64,000 bases of DNA from Bradyrhizobium barranii subsp. barranii (GTDB lineage: Bacteria > Pseudomonadota > Alphaproteobacteria > Rhizobiales > Xanthobacteraceae). Each line of letters begins with the position of its first letter. Position 1 is the stretch's first letter. A model generated the notes under the pieces. That model did not search any database. It was given only the letters and a program-made list of their open reading frames with translations, and was not told the origin of the DNA. Position numbers and translations under genes: made by a program. Below are positions 35,959 to 44,593 of the stretch, piece after piece. Location: contig NZ_CP086136.1 in the NCBI RefSeq assembly GCF_017565645.3, forward strand, positions 10,585,501 to 10,649,500, written 5' to 3'.

Positions 35959-36384
35959 CTACTCCGGTATCTCCCCAAAATTCTTCCCCACCGGCAGCAC
36001 CGCGTGCCGGATCAGCCGTGAATCCTCCACCGCGGCCTGGCGATGCTTCACCGCTTCGCGATAGACGGGATCGCGGATCATCTCGACGAAGGCGGCGACG
36101 CTTGGATATTCGGCGATGAAGCAATGGTCCCAGCGCTCCTCTTGCGGGCCGATCAGCATCAGCTCGAATTTGCCCTGCCAGACGATGCGGCCGCCGAGGC
36201 GCTCGAACACCGGGCCGCTCTCGCGGCCGTAGGCCGCATAGGCTTCCGCGCCGCTCGCCTTGCGGCCGTCGGGATAGGCGGCCTCTTCGCGCAAACGCAC
36301 CAGATTGAGCATGTGGATCGGGCCGGGGCGATCGTTGTCCCGGAACTGCGCAAAAATCTCCTTGCTCGGATCGATATGGCCCAT
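35959..36384 (-). CDS. DUF1330 family protein
   Basis: The 141-residue product has a dimeric alpha/beta-barrel (ferredoxin-like) pattern: GPIHMLNLVRLREEAAYPDG, then AYAAYGRESGPVFERLGGR and WDHCFIAEYPSVAAFVEMIRDPVYREAVKHR. The last stretch is the DUF1330 hallmark. Members are small cytosolic proteins without an assigned reaction, related in fold to antibiotic monooxygenases and EthD. It is divergent from the penicillin-binding protein gene and convergent with the binding-protein gene. Confidence 0.85.
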   Translation of the reverse strand: MGHIDPSKEIFAQFRDNDRPGPIHMLNLVRLREEAAYPDGRKASGAEAYAAYGRESGPVFERLGGRIVWQGKFELMLIGPQEERWDHCFIAEYPSVAAFVEMIRDPVYREAVKHRQAAVEDSRLIRHAVLPVGKNFGEIPE

Positions 36385-36552
36385 GCCGGTTCCCTCTTGT
36401 TTTATGCAGGCGATCCTAGCTCTGCCGCCCGGCGAGCGGAACTGCGGCAGGCGAATGCCGCACCTCCTAATCGCGCGTTAAGCTTTGGGTAACCGGGCCT
36501 TAAACAGCGACCGGTAGCGTGCGGCGGGGCGGGCTGACCGGGCGTTTTGCGT

Positions 36553-38769
36553 ATGGCGTGGGGAAAGAAAAAGGGTGGGCGGAAGGAGCCGTTGTTCGGC
36601 TTGCCTGCTGCGCTCGCCGATCTGCGCCTGACCGCGGCCGACCGCGTCCCCGGCGGCGAGGACAAGCCGAAGAAATCAACGAAAGCATCCGCCAAGCGCA
36701 AGAGCGAGGATGCCGGCGACGAGCCGCCGCGCGAGCGGAAGGCACAAGCCAGCCGCAGCGGCGCCAAGCGCCGGTCGAAGTCGGGCGGAGGCTTCAGCCT
36801 CGGCCGCCTCGTCTATTGGGGTGCGGTGCTCGGCCTGTGGGGCATGATCGCCGTGATCGGCGTCGTGATCTATGTCGGCGCCCATCTGCCGCCGATCCAG
36901 TCGCTGGAGATTCCCAAGCGGCCGCCGACGATCCAGATCGTCGGCATCGACGGCAGCATGCTGGCGCAGCGCGGCGAGATGGCCGGCGCCAACGTCTCGC
37001 TGAAGGACCTGCCGCCCTATCTGCCGAAGGCCTTCATCGCCATCGAGGACCGCCGCTTCTACTCGCATTTCGGCATCGACCCGATTGGCATCCTGCGGGC
37101 CCTCGTCACCAACGTGCTCCATCGCGGCGTCTCGCAGGGCGGCTCGACCTTGACGCAGCAGCTCGCGAAAAACCTGTTCCTGACCCAGGAGCGGACCATG
37201 GCGCGCAAGCTCCAGGAGGCGGAGCTCGCGATCTGGCTGGAGCGCAAGCATTCCAAGAACGAGATCCTGGAGCTCTATCTCAACCGCGTCTATTTCGGCT
37301 CGGGCGCCTATGGCGTCGAGGCCGCGGCGCAGAAATATTTCGGCAAGTCGGCGAAGGACGTCACCGTCGCCGAAGCCGCGATGCTGGCGGGCCTCGTCAA
37401 ATCGCCGTCGCGGCTGGCGCCGAACCGCAATCCGGAAGGCGCGGAAGCGCGCGCACAGATCGTGCTCGCGGCGATGGCGGATGCAAAATTCATCACCGAA
37501 GCACAGGCGCAGGCCTCGATCGGCCACCCCTCCTACAATGTGAAGCCGGCCGGCGCCGGCACGCTCAACTACGTCGCCGACTGGATCGGCGAGGTGCTGG
37601 ACGATCTGGTCGGCCAGATCGACGAGAGCATCAAGGTCGAGACCACGATCGATCCGAAGCTTCAGAGCGTGGCGGAAGCCGCCATCATCGACGAGCTCGC
37701 AGCCAAGAGCGTGAAGTTCAATGTCAGCCAGGGCGCGCTGGTGGCGATGACGCCTGACGGCGCAGTACGCGCTATGGTCGGCGGGCGGAACTATTCCGAC
37801 AGCCAGTACAACCGCGCGGTCACGGCGAAGCGCCAGCCGGGCTCCTCGTTCAAGCCGTTCGTGTACCTGACCGCGCTCGAGCAGGGGCTGACGCCCGACA
37901 CGGTGCGCCAGGACGCGCCGATCGAGGTCAAGGGCTGGAAGCCCGAGAACTACACCCATGAATATTTCGGCGCGGTGACGCTGACGCAGGCGCTGGCGAT
38001 GTCGCTCAACACCGTCGCCATCCGCCTCGGTCTCGAGGTCGGGCCGAAGAACGTGGTGCGCACCGCGCACCGGCTCGGCATCTCCTCGAAGCTCGAGCCC
38101 AATGCCTCGATCGCGCTCGGCACCTCCGAAGTCTCGGTCGTCGAGCTGGTCGGCGCCTATGCCCCCTTCGCCAATGGCGGCTTCGCGGTGGCGCCGCACG
38201 TCGTCACGCGGATCAGGACGCTCAGTGGCAAGCTGCTCTACATGCGGCAAGCGGAAGAGCGCAACCAGGTGATCGACCCGCGCTATGTCGGCATGATGAA
38301 CACGATGATGCGGGAGACGCTGATATCAGGCACCGCCAAGAAGGCGGAGATCCCCGGCTGGCCGGCGGCCGGCAAGACCGGTACGAGCCAGGATTACCGC
38401 GACGCCTGGTTCATCGGCTACACCGCCAACCTCGTCACCGGCGTCTGGCTCGGCAATGACGACAACTCGCCGACCAAGAAGGCGACCGGCGGCGGCCTGC
38501 CCGTCGAAGTCTGGTCCCGCTTCATGCGCACGGCGCACGAGGGCGTGCCGGTGGCCGCCTTGCCGAACTCGCAAGCGAGCTGGGGCCTGTCGAACCTCGC
38601 GCAGGCGGCATCGCAGGTATCGCCGCCGACGGCGACGACAGTACCCGGACCGGCACCGGCGAGCAGTGGCGGCTATCGCCCGCCTCCGACGCGCGCCAAT
38701 GTGCGGCCGGAAGCCGCAGCAGGCCTCGACGGCTGGCTGATGGACCGGCTGTTCGGCGGAAACCGGTAG
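36553..38769 (+). CDS. class A penicillin-binding protein (PBP1A type)
   Basis: ATG 36553 gives 738 residues (a TTG two codons earlier is also open). A basic cytoplasmic tail of about 80 residues precedes one membrane helix (LVYWGAVLGLWGMIAVIGVVI). The GT51 glycosyltransferase domain has AIEDRRFYSHFGIDPIGILRA, the GGSTLTQQLAKN motif and NEILELYLNRVYFG. The transpeptidase domain has the active Ser-x-x-Lys in PGSSFKPFVYL, Ser-x-Asn in AMSLNTVAIRL and KTGTSQDYRDAWF. It polymerises and cross-links peptidoglycan in the periplasm. The C-terminal proline-rich tail is unremarkable. Confidence 0.95.
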   Translation: MAWGKKKGGRKEPLFGLPAALADLRLTAADRVPGGEDKPKKSTKASAKRKSEDAGDEPPRERKAQASRSGAKRRSKSGGGFSLGRLVYWGAVLGLWGMIAVIGVVIYVGAHLPPIQSLEIPKRPPTIQIVGIDGSMLAQRGEMAGANVSLKDLPPYLPKAFIAIEDRRFYSHFGIDPIGILRALVTNVLHRGVSQGGSTLTQQLAKNLFLTQERTMARKLQEAELAIWLERKHSKNEILELYLNRVYFGSGAYGVEAAAQKYFGKSAKDVTVAEAAMLAGLVKSPSRLAPNRNPEGAEARAQIVLAAMADAKFITEAQAQASIGHPSYNVKPAGAGTLNYVADWIGEVLDDLVGQIDESIKVETTIDPKLQSVAEAAIIDELAAKSVKFNVSQGALVAMTPDGAVRAMVGGRNYSDSQYNRAVTAKRQPGSSFKPFVYLTALEQGLTPDTVRQDAPIEVKGWKPENYTHEYFGAVTLTQALAMSLNTVAIRLGLEVGPKNVVRTAHRLGISSKLEPNASIALGTSEVSVVELVGAYAPFANGGFAVAPHVVTRIRTLSGKLLYMRQAEERNQVIDPRYVGMMNTMMRETLISGTAKKAEIPGWPAAGKTGTSQDYRDAWFIGYTANLVTGVWLGNDDNSPTKKATGGGLPVEVWSRFMRTAHEGVPVAALPNSQASWGLSNLAQAASQVSPPTATTVPGPAPASSGGYRPPPTRANVRPEAAAGLDGWLMDRLFGGNR

Positions 38770-39324
38770 CTCCGAGCTGAGGTCCCCAGGGCCTCAAAAC
38801 AAAAAACGCGAAAACAACCCCATGCACAGTAGCCGGTGATATCAGGCGCGATGCACGGTGGATTGTAGGAAACGTTTGATCCGGCGGGGCAAATCGAGCG
38901 TGCCGCGCAATCGTCGCAAAGTATGGCGGGGATCGCGCAAAGCGCGCTGACGTCGCCCCACTCTCAATTGTCATTCCCCGCCACCGGGTCTCGCCCTTCG
39001 GCGAGCCCGATGACAGGCTCCAGCGGGGAATCCAGTATTCCGAGACGTCGAGATTCAAAACAGCTGCCGCGGCGTACTGGATCGCCCGCCTTCGCGGGCG
39101 ATGACAGTGATGGATGCGGCCAGCAGCGTTTGCTCGGGCTGACATCGCGCCACGGCTTCGGCAAGTCCTGCCCAACAAGTCCTGCCCAAGACGGCAAGAT
39201 TTACCGATGCCGAGATATCCCTGAACGCCAAAACACCAGTCTCTTCAAGGCTCCGACATCGGCCTAGGAATTGCTCTCTTAGGTTGAGTTCCGAAGACTC
39301 GGGTTTAGTGGGAAGGAGCGTTCC
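38770..39324. repeat. intergenic region with family B repeat copy 3 (38970-39107)
   Basis: No gene is supported in these 555 bases. Bases 38970-39107 form a family B repeat: GTCATTCCCCGCCACCGGGT at the left, GATCGCCCGCCTTCGCGGGCGATGACAG (in two parts) at the right, with the shared CAGCGGGGAATCCAGTA module inside. Just before the next gene a good ribosome binding site (GGAAGGAG) is seen. The GAGG/CCTC hairpin near 38785 is followed by A-rich sequence, not a T-run. Confidence 0.7.
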
Positions 39325-39990
39325 ATGATTACAGGTCTATCCAGCGCGGCGTTGCCCTATCCGCGTCCTGCATCAACGTCCGGTTCCAATGCGACAACGA
39401 CATCAGATCTCCAGCCGGAGGCGTCGACTGCAACTGACGCTGCGACCAGCAGCCCCGGAATCAGCGTGTCGCAACTCAAGCCGCTGCAAGGCGCCAAGCC
39501 GATCTCGGTGGCTGATAACCCGGTCCTGCGCGACCTGATGGCAACGAATTGGCTGATGACCCACGGCGCGAACGCGACTCAACCGGCCGTCTCGGACGAC
39601 GCGCCTGAGAACACCTATGCCCAGGTGAAGGTTGACGGCAAAGTGGTGGCCACACTGTACAATGGCGGGTCCTCGACGATGACCAACGCGGCGGCCGCAA
39701 AGATCGGCAAGCTCGAGGATCCTCCCGGTCTGAGTGGACCTGATCTGGCGCAATGGCGAGCCGACAATTACGCCAAGCTGCTTGGCGGCACCGTCGAAAA
39801 AGCGTCCACCGCGATCACGCAATCGCAATGGACACCGCGTCAAAGCAGTTCTGCGCCCTATAGTCGCGATCAACTCGACGCGGCCTTCCAGGCGATGCTG
39901 GCCGAGGGCCAGAAGGCCGCCGCGCAACTGCAATCATCCTATCTCGCCTCGCGCGCCCAGCCGGGGACAAGCGCAGATATCAGCGCCTGA
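39325..39990 (+). CDS. hypothetical protein, low-complexity N-terminus
   Basis: ATG 39325 has a strong GGAAGGAG ribosome binding site six bases upstream, which supports expression. The 221-residue product begins MITGLSSAALPYPRPASTSG and is rich in Ser, Thr and Ala for 55 residues. A more ordered part follows, with NPVLRDLMATNWLMTHGANA and ENTYAQVKVDGKVVATLYNGG, and an Ala/Gln-rich C-terminal helix region. There is no signal peptide or membrane helix. I do not recognise the family. Repeat-filled gaps of 555 and 371 bases isolate it on both sides. Confidence 0.75.
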   Translation: MITGLSSAALPYPRPASTSGSNATTTSDLQPEASTATDAATSSPGISVSQLKPLQGAKPISVADNPVLRDLMATNWLMTHGANATQPAVSDDAPENTYAQVKVDGKVVATLYNGGSSTMTNAAAAKIGKLEDPPGLSGPDLAQWRADNYAKLLGGTVEKASTAITQSQWTPRQSSSAPYSRDQLDAAFQAMLAEGQKAAAQLQSSYLASRAQPGTSADISA

Positions 39991-40361
39991 CCTGAGATGG
40001 TTTGAGGACGCGCGGCATCCGGGCGACGAATTTTGTCAAAGCACATCAAGCAAAATCATCCCGGCTAACGCCGAACAACGAGCAGCCATCGTCGGCGTTC
40101 AACGCCCGCGATGTCGCGCGACGAGAGCTGCTCGCCTGGATAGTCCGATGGGTTGGTCGTTCGGGAAAATCGGGAAGCGTGGCACGAGACGCACTGATGT
40201 CGCCCCGTTCTCCGCTGTCATTCCCCGCGAAAGCGGGGAATCCAGTACGCTGCGGCTTCTCGGCTTAACAATGACCGCCTCTGGCATACTGGGTCGCCCG
40301 GTCAAGCCGGGCGACGACAGTGAGTGCTGGGCTAGCAGCGAGGCCTAATCTGCGACGAGGC
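39991..40361. repeat. intergenic region with family B repeat copy 4 (40216-40320)
   Basis: The 371-base gap has no supported gene. Bases 40216-40320 run from TGTCATTCCCCGCGAAAGCG to GGTCGCCCGGTCAAGCCGGG and then CGACGACAG. This is the same layout as copy 1 at 11684-11788, including the shared inner segment CCAGTACGC...CTTCTC and ATACTGGGTCGCCCGG. It lies between convergent genes. Confidence 0.75.
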
Positions 40362-41117
40362 CTAATCCTCGACCCCATAGCGGTGCAGGTCGTTGCCGTG
40401 CGTATCGAGCCACTTCTTGGCGCGCTCCATCGACGGGCAGGCCTTTCCGCAGACGCGCCAGAACCGCGCCGAGTGGTTCATCTCGACGAGATGGGCGACC
40501 TCGTGCGCGGCGAGGTAGTCGAGCACGTAGGGCGGCGCGAGGATCAGGCGCCAGGAGAACGACAGCGAGCCAGCCGAGGTGCAGGAGCCCCAACGGCTGG
40601 ACTGATCGCGGATCGAGAGGCGCTTGACCCTGACGCCGAGCTCGACGGCATAGGCCTCCGCCGAGCGCTGGAGATCGTGGCGCGCCTCGCGCTTGAGGAA
40701 GTCGCTGATGCGGCGGTCGACATGCTCGACCCCGCCGGCGACGCAGAGAATGCGTTCACCGCTGTCGCGCACTTCCGTCCATACCGTGCCGCGCGTGCCG
40801 GCACGATGAACGATACGATGGGGGTTGCCGCGTAGCGGTATCACTGTGCCGGGTTGGAACGGCGCAGCCTTCGGCAAACGACCAAGACGTGCAGCGATCC
40901 ACGCGCCGTGACGTTGTGCGAAGTCCTTGGCTTCGGCCAGCGTGCCGCGCGGCGGGATGGTGAGGATGGCTTCGCGATCGCTCGGATGAATTCTGAGCGT
41001 GTAGCGGCGCGCGCGGCGGTGCCGGCGCAATCGAATCGCAAAAAACTGCGATCCATGGGTGATGACCAGGGTCTTCGGCTCGTGGGGCCGTCGATAGAGG
41101 AGTGCGCGAGTGGCCAT
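40362..41117 (-). CDS. YgjP/M48-like zinc metallopeptidase domain protein
   Basis: The product has 251 residues if ATG 41117 (MATRALLYRRPHEPKTLVI) is used; longer in-frame starts exist and no ribosome binding site decides. The C-terminal part has the family core: SIRDQSSRWGSCTSAGSLSF, then LDYLAAHEVAHLVEMNHSARFW with the HExxH-type zinc site HEVAH and a third ligand near NHS. Proteins of this kind (YgjP-like, DUF45) are cytosolic zinc-dependent proteins, often encoded near restriction or repair genes, with poorly defined substrates. A possible small RNA is encoded divergently just upstream. Confidence 0.85.
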   Translation of the reverse strand: MATRALLYRRPHEPKTLVITHGSQFFAIRLRRHRRARRYTLRIHPSDREAILTIPPRGTLAEAKDFAQRHGAWIAARLGRLPKAAPFQPGTVIPLRGNPHRIVHRAGTRGTVWTEVRDSGERILCVAGGVEHVDRRISDFLKREARHDLQRSAEAYAVELGVRVKRLSIRDQSSRWGSCTSAGSLSFSWRLILAPPYVLDYLAAHEVAHLVEMNHSARFWRVCGKACPSMERAKKWLDTHGNDLHRYGVED

Positions 41118-41164
41118 GTCTGTCAGTCCGGGGGGCAGGAGGGCGCCCGGATTCTGCCATAACC

Positions 41165-41267
41165 GCCGCCAGGGAAAGCGCTCGGCGCAAAAACAAATCA
41201 TTTGCCCAACATACAGCGGTCTAGCGTCCGGGAGACCCTACAGACTGGGGTTGGAACCCGGTTTTTT
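41165..41267 (+). ncRNA. candidate small RNA ending in an intrinsic terminator
   Basis: Bases 41228-41267 form a clear intrinsic terminator on the plus strand. CCGGG pairs with CCCGG and, inside it, ACCC pairs with GGGT around a nine-base loop, followed by six T residues at 41262-41267. No plus-strand gene ends here: the nearest coding sequences on both sides are on the minus strand. The roughly 100 bases before it include an unpaired A-rich segment (CAAAAACAAATCA) like Hfq-binding sites. The 5' end is a guess and no promoter is convincing. A hairpin left from an old repeat is the alternative. Confidence 0.35.
41228..41267 (+). terminator. intrinsic terminator with T6 tract
   Basis: The stem CCGGG (41228-41232) with CCCGG (41257-41261), plus inner ACCC (41235-41238) with GGGT (41248-41251), is followed directly by TTTTTT. 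An overlapping longer-range pair, GCGTCC (41224-41229) with GGACGC (41278-41283), would compete with it for two bases. Confidence 0.6.
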
Positions 41268-41418
41268 CGCCCCCGCTGGACGCATGCGGCACCCCCAAGG
41301 GCTGAGGTGGGACTCACTCCTATAAGGCTACCTAAATACCGCGAATCTGGAGGGAACCAGCCCCTGCCGGAACCTCCGACAGGGCGCCGATTTTCAGCGG
41401 GAAAGCCGAAAAACGCGC

Positions 41419-42747
41419 TTATTCGGCCGCGAGGGCCTGCAACGAGCTCGGATTCGCAGCCGAGACCATGAAGTCATGGATGCGCGGCACGATTTCCGAC
41501 TTGAAGCGCGAGCCGTTGAACACGCCGTAATGCCCGACGCCCTTCTGGACGTAATGAACGCGGCGGTGATCGGGGATCGAGCTGCACAATGTGTGTGTTG
41601 CTTCGGTCTGACCGAGCCCGGAGATGTCGTCGTTCTCGCCTTCGACCGTCATCAGCGCCACGCGCGTGACCTTCGAGGGGTCGACGCGTGTTCCGCGATG
41701 GGTCATCTCGCCCTTCGGCAGCGAGTGCTTCACGAACACGGTGTCGACCGTCTGCAGATAATACTCGGCGGAGAGATCCATCACCGCGAGATATTCGTCG
41801 TAGAAGTCGCGATGCTTGTCGACGAGGTCGCCGTCGCCCTTCACCAGATTGGCGAACAGGCGCTTGTGGGCGTCCATGTGCCGGTCGAGGTTCATGCTGA
41901 TGAACCCGTTGAGCTGCAGGAAGCCCGGATAGACGTCGCGCATCATGCCCGGATGCGGGAACGGCACCTTGGTGATGACGGTGTTGCGGAACCAGTCGAT
42001 GCCGCGCTCCTGGGCGAGCTTGTTCACCCCGGTCGGATTGCGGCGGGTGTCGATCGGGCCGCCCATCAGCGTCATCGACGTCGGCACGAAGGGGTCGCGC
42101 CGCGCTTCCATGATCGAGACGGCGGCAACGACGGGAACGGAGGGCTGGCACACCGCCATGACATGGGTGTTGCCGCCAAGGACGTGCAGCATCTCGATGA
42201 CGTAGTCGATGTAGTCGTCGAGATCGAAGCGGCCATCGCTCAGGGGCACCATGCGGGCGTCGGCCCAATCGGTGATGTAGACCTCATGCGCCGGCAGGAA
42301 CGCCTCGACCGTGCCGCGCAGCAGCGTCGCGTAGTGGCCGGACATCGGCGCCACGATCAGCACGCGCGGCTGCGGGCTGCGCAAGGGACGGGCGAACTTG
42401 CGATCGAAGTAGAGCAGCTTGCAGAACGGCTTTTCCCAGACCGAGCGGACCTCGACGGGAACGCGGATGCCGTTGACCTCGGTGTCGTTGAGGCCCCATT
42501 CCGGCTTGCCGTAACGGCGCGTGGTGCGTTCGAACAATTCACAGGCCGCGGCGACGGACTTGCCGACCTCGGTGCGCGCCCACGGATTGAGGGGATTCTG
42601 AAACAAGAGCTTGGTCGCATCGGTGACCGCACGCGCCGGATTGAGAGAGGCCTGCCCCATCTCGTACATCCAGTACATCGGCGTCGTCAGGACCGGACTG
42701 CCTTCGGCCGCCAGGGGCGGCGCGCCGCCGAACTCACCAATAGGCAT
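41419..42747 (-). CDS. phaZ: intracellular polyhydroxyalkanoate depolymerase
   Basis: PhaZ hydrolyses stored polyhydroxybutyrate granules in the cytosol. The 442-residue product has the intracellular PHB-depolymerase layout: PMYWMYEMGQASLNPARA at the N-terminus, LIVAPMSGHYATLLRGTVE, the domain EVYITDWADARMVP, and the nucleophile region HVMAVCQPSVPVVAA, where Cys takes the place of Ser as in PhaZ1 enzymes. The conserved His is in QKGVGHYGVFNGSRF. It has no signal peptide, consistent with an intracellular enzyme. It is not next to phaC or phasin genes here. Confidence 0.92.
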   Translation of the reverse strand: MPIGEFGGAPPLAAEGSPVLTTPMYWMYEMGQASLNPARAVTDATKLLFQNPLNPWARTEVGKSVAAACELFERTTRRYGKPEWGLNDTEVNGIRVPVEVRSVWEKPFCKLLYFDRKFARPLRSPQPRVLIVAPMSGHYATLLRGTVEAFLPAHEVYITDWADARMVPLSDGRFDLDDYIDYVIEMLHVLGGNTHVMAVCQPSVPVVAAVSIMEARRDPFVPTSMTLMGGPIDTRRNPTGVNKLAQERGIDWFRNTVITKVPFPHPGMMRDVYPGFLQLNGFISMNLDRHMDAHKRLFANLVKGDGDLVDKHRDFYDEYLAVMDLSAEYYLQTVDTVFVKHSLPKGEMTHRGTRVDPSKVTRVALMTVEGENDDISGLGQTEATHTLCSSIPDHRRVHYVQKGVGHYGVFNGSRFKSEIVPRIHDFMVSAANPSSLQALAAE

Positions 42748-42868
42748 CGTTAAAATCCTCTTCGCATCGCAACATACTGCCGAATGCGTAATATTGCGTC
42801 AATGCATGGTTCCGTACATCTACGGAGCCGGAACGGCTAAATCAGCCTGAATCCACGGGAAAGTGAGA

Positions 42869-43687
42869 TTATTCACCGCTCGAGAGCAGCGAGCCGTGCT
42901 TCTTGGCGCTCCGCAAAAGGGCAAGGAATGCCCCAAAAGATGCAACCAGCAGCACCGCATTGATGGCCAACGCACGCAACATCAGATCGATCCGGAGGGT
43001 CTGTTCGATCAGGAGCGCCCGCATTCCCTCGAACACATAGGTCGGCGGCAGCGACCAGGCGACGTATTGCAGCCATGCCGGCAGCACGCTGACGGGATAG
43101 TAGACGCAGGCGAGCGGCATGATCGCGAACATCAGGGTCCAGACGATGCTCTCGGCGCCAAGGCCGTTTCGTAAGACCAGCCCCGAGACGAAGATGCCGA
43201 CCGCCCAGCTCGTGAAGATCAGATTGCAGAAGAATGCGATCAGCGGCAGGCCGAGGGCATAGACGTTGAAGTGAAACAGGAACAGCGCGAGCAGCGTCAT
43301 CGGGATGACGCCGATCGCGAGCCGGATCATGCTCATGATCATCAGCGACAGCAGAAACTCGATCGGCTTCAGGGGGCTCATCATGAGGTTGCCGATGTTG
43401 CGCGCCCACATCTCCTCCAGAAACGAGATCGAGAAGCCGAGCTGGCCGCGGAACAGGATGTCCCAGAGGATGACGGCGCCGATCAGCGTGCCGCCGGCGC
43501 GCGCGAAGAAATTGGCGTTCTCGGCGATGTAGAGCTGGAGAAAGCCCCAGGTGATGACCTGGAGCGCGGGCCAATAAAGCAGCTCGAGCAGCCGCGGCCA
43601 GGACGACATCAACAGATACCAGTAGCGCAGGATCATCGCGCCGATGCGATGGATGGAAATGCCGCGGTGGAGGGAGAGCTCGGTCAT
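42869..43687 (-). CDS. ABC-2 type transporter permease
   Basis: The 272-residue product (ATG 43687) has six membrane helices and the ABC-2 permease pattern, with RYWYLLMSSWPRLLELLYWP at the first helix and IMPLACVYYPVSVLPAWLQY before the last helices. It forms an exporter with the ATPase encoded immediately upstream: its ATG overlaps the ATPase stop by four bases (ATGA), a sign of translational coupling. Such pairs export drugs, lipids or polysaccharide parts; the cargo is unknown. An in-frame stretch upstream of the ATG lies inside the ATPase gene and is not used. Confidence 0.9.
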   Translation of the reverse strand: MTELSLHRGISIHRIGAMILRYWYLLMSSWPRLLELLYWPALQVITWGFLQLYIAENANFFARAGGTLIGAVILWDILFRGQLGFSISFLEEMWARNIGNLMMSPLKPIEFLLSLMIMSMIRLAIGVIPMTLLALFLFHFNVYALGLPLIAFFCNLIFTSWAVGIFVSGLVLRNGLGAESIVWTLMFAIMPLACVYYPVSVLPAWLQYVAWSLPPTYVFEGMRALLIEQTLRIDLMLRALAINAVLLVASFGAFLALLRSAKKHGSLLSSGE

Positions 43688-44487
43688 CGCGCCGCCTCCT
43701 TCGCACCGTTCACCCGCCCGCGCGCGACGTCCAGGAACACCTCCTCCAGCGTGGTGCGGTTGTAGCGCGCCATGATGGCCTCCGGCGTGTCGTCGTCCTC
43801 GATGCGGCCGCGCTTCATGATGATGACGCGGTCGCACAGCCGCTCGACCTCGAGCATGTTGTGCGAGGCCAGAAGGATGGTCGCGTTGTTCTCCTTGCGA
43901 TAGCGCTCCATATGCGCCCGCACCCAGTCGGCCGTATCCGGGTCGAGCGAGGCGGTGGGCTCGTCCAGCAGCAGCAGCGCGGGCTGGTTGATCAGCGCCT
44001 TCGCCAGCGCGACGCGGGTCTTCTGCCCGGCGGAGAGCTTGCCGTTGGCGCGGTCGATGAACTCGGTGAGATCAAGCTCGTCGGCCAGCCTGGCGATGCG
44101 ATCGGAGACGTTCTTCACCGCATAGAGCTTGCCGAACACGGTGAGGTTCTGCCGCACCGTGAGGCGCATCGGCATGTCGACATAGGGGCTCTCGAAATTC
44201 ATCCGCCCCAGCACCGCCGCGCTCTCCTCCGGCATCCGATGCCCGAGCACCCGCACGCGGCCGGAGGTCGGCAACACCAGGCCCATGATCATCGCGATGG
44301 TCGTGGTCTTGCCGGCGCCGTTGCCGCCCAGGAGCCCGGTGATGCTGCCACGCGGCAGCGAAAAGGAGATATCGTCGACGGCGCGGGTCTGCTTGTAGAC
44401 CTTGACGAGGTGATCGACCGCGATGGCCGCAGAGGAGCCGCGCTCCGCGACAGTCGGCGGACTTGAAGCTTTGTCGTTCCCGGTCAT
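43684..44487 (-). CDS. ABC-2 exporter ATPase
   Basis: ATG 44487 gives 267 residues. The nucleotide-binding motifs are all present: Walker A LLGGNGAGKTTTIAMI, a Q-loop near MNFESPYVDMPM, the signature KLSAGQKTRVALAKAL, Walker B LLLLDEPTASLDP and the switch His in LLASHNMLEVE. The N-terminal start is near MTGNDKASSPPTV; the open frame continues upstream but without protein-like sequence. It is divergent from regS, with 106 bases or less between the starts, and overlaps the permease gene downstream. Confidence 0.92.
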   Translation of the reverse strand: MTGNDKASSPPTVAERGSSAAIAVDHLVKVYKQTRAVDDISFSLPRGSITGLLGGNGAGKTTTIAMIMGLVLPTSGRVRVLGHRMPEESAAVLGRMNFESPYVDMPMRLTVRQNLTVFGKLYAVKNVSDRIARLADELDLTEFIDRANGKLSAGQKTRVALAKALINQPALLLLDEPTASLDPDTADWVRAHMERYRKENNATILLASHNMLEVERLCDRVIIMKRGRIEDDDTPEAIMARYNRTTLEEVFLDVARGRVNGAKEAAR

Positions 44488-44593
44488 GCTAGCCGTTCTT
44501 CTGCTATTGCAGCGGATAGCGCAAGGCTTGTAATCCGGGTGGTTCCGCGAGCCCCGCGTTTGTGACCGAGAAGGCACCGCCACATTGGCCGAG

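Noticed and set aside
38780..38815. An intrinsic terminator after the penicillin-binding protein
   Set aside because: The seven-base stem is followed by A-rich rather than T-rich DNA, and on the other strand the T-run precedes the stem.
41241..41267. A tRNA-like T-loop (GGGGTTGGAACCC)
   Set aside because: The loop lacks the TTC-Pu-A core and no acceptor, D or anticodon stem is found around it. A terminator hairpin explains it better.
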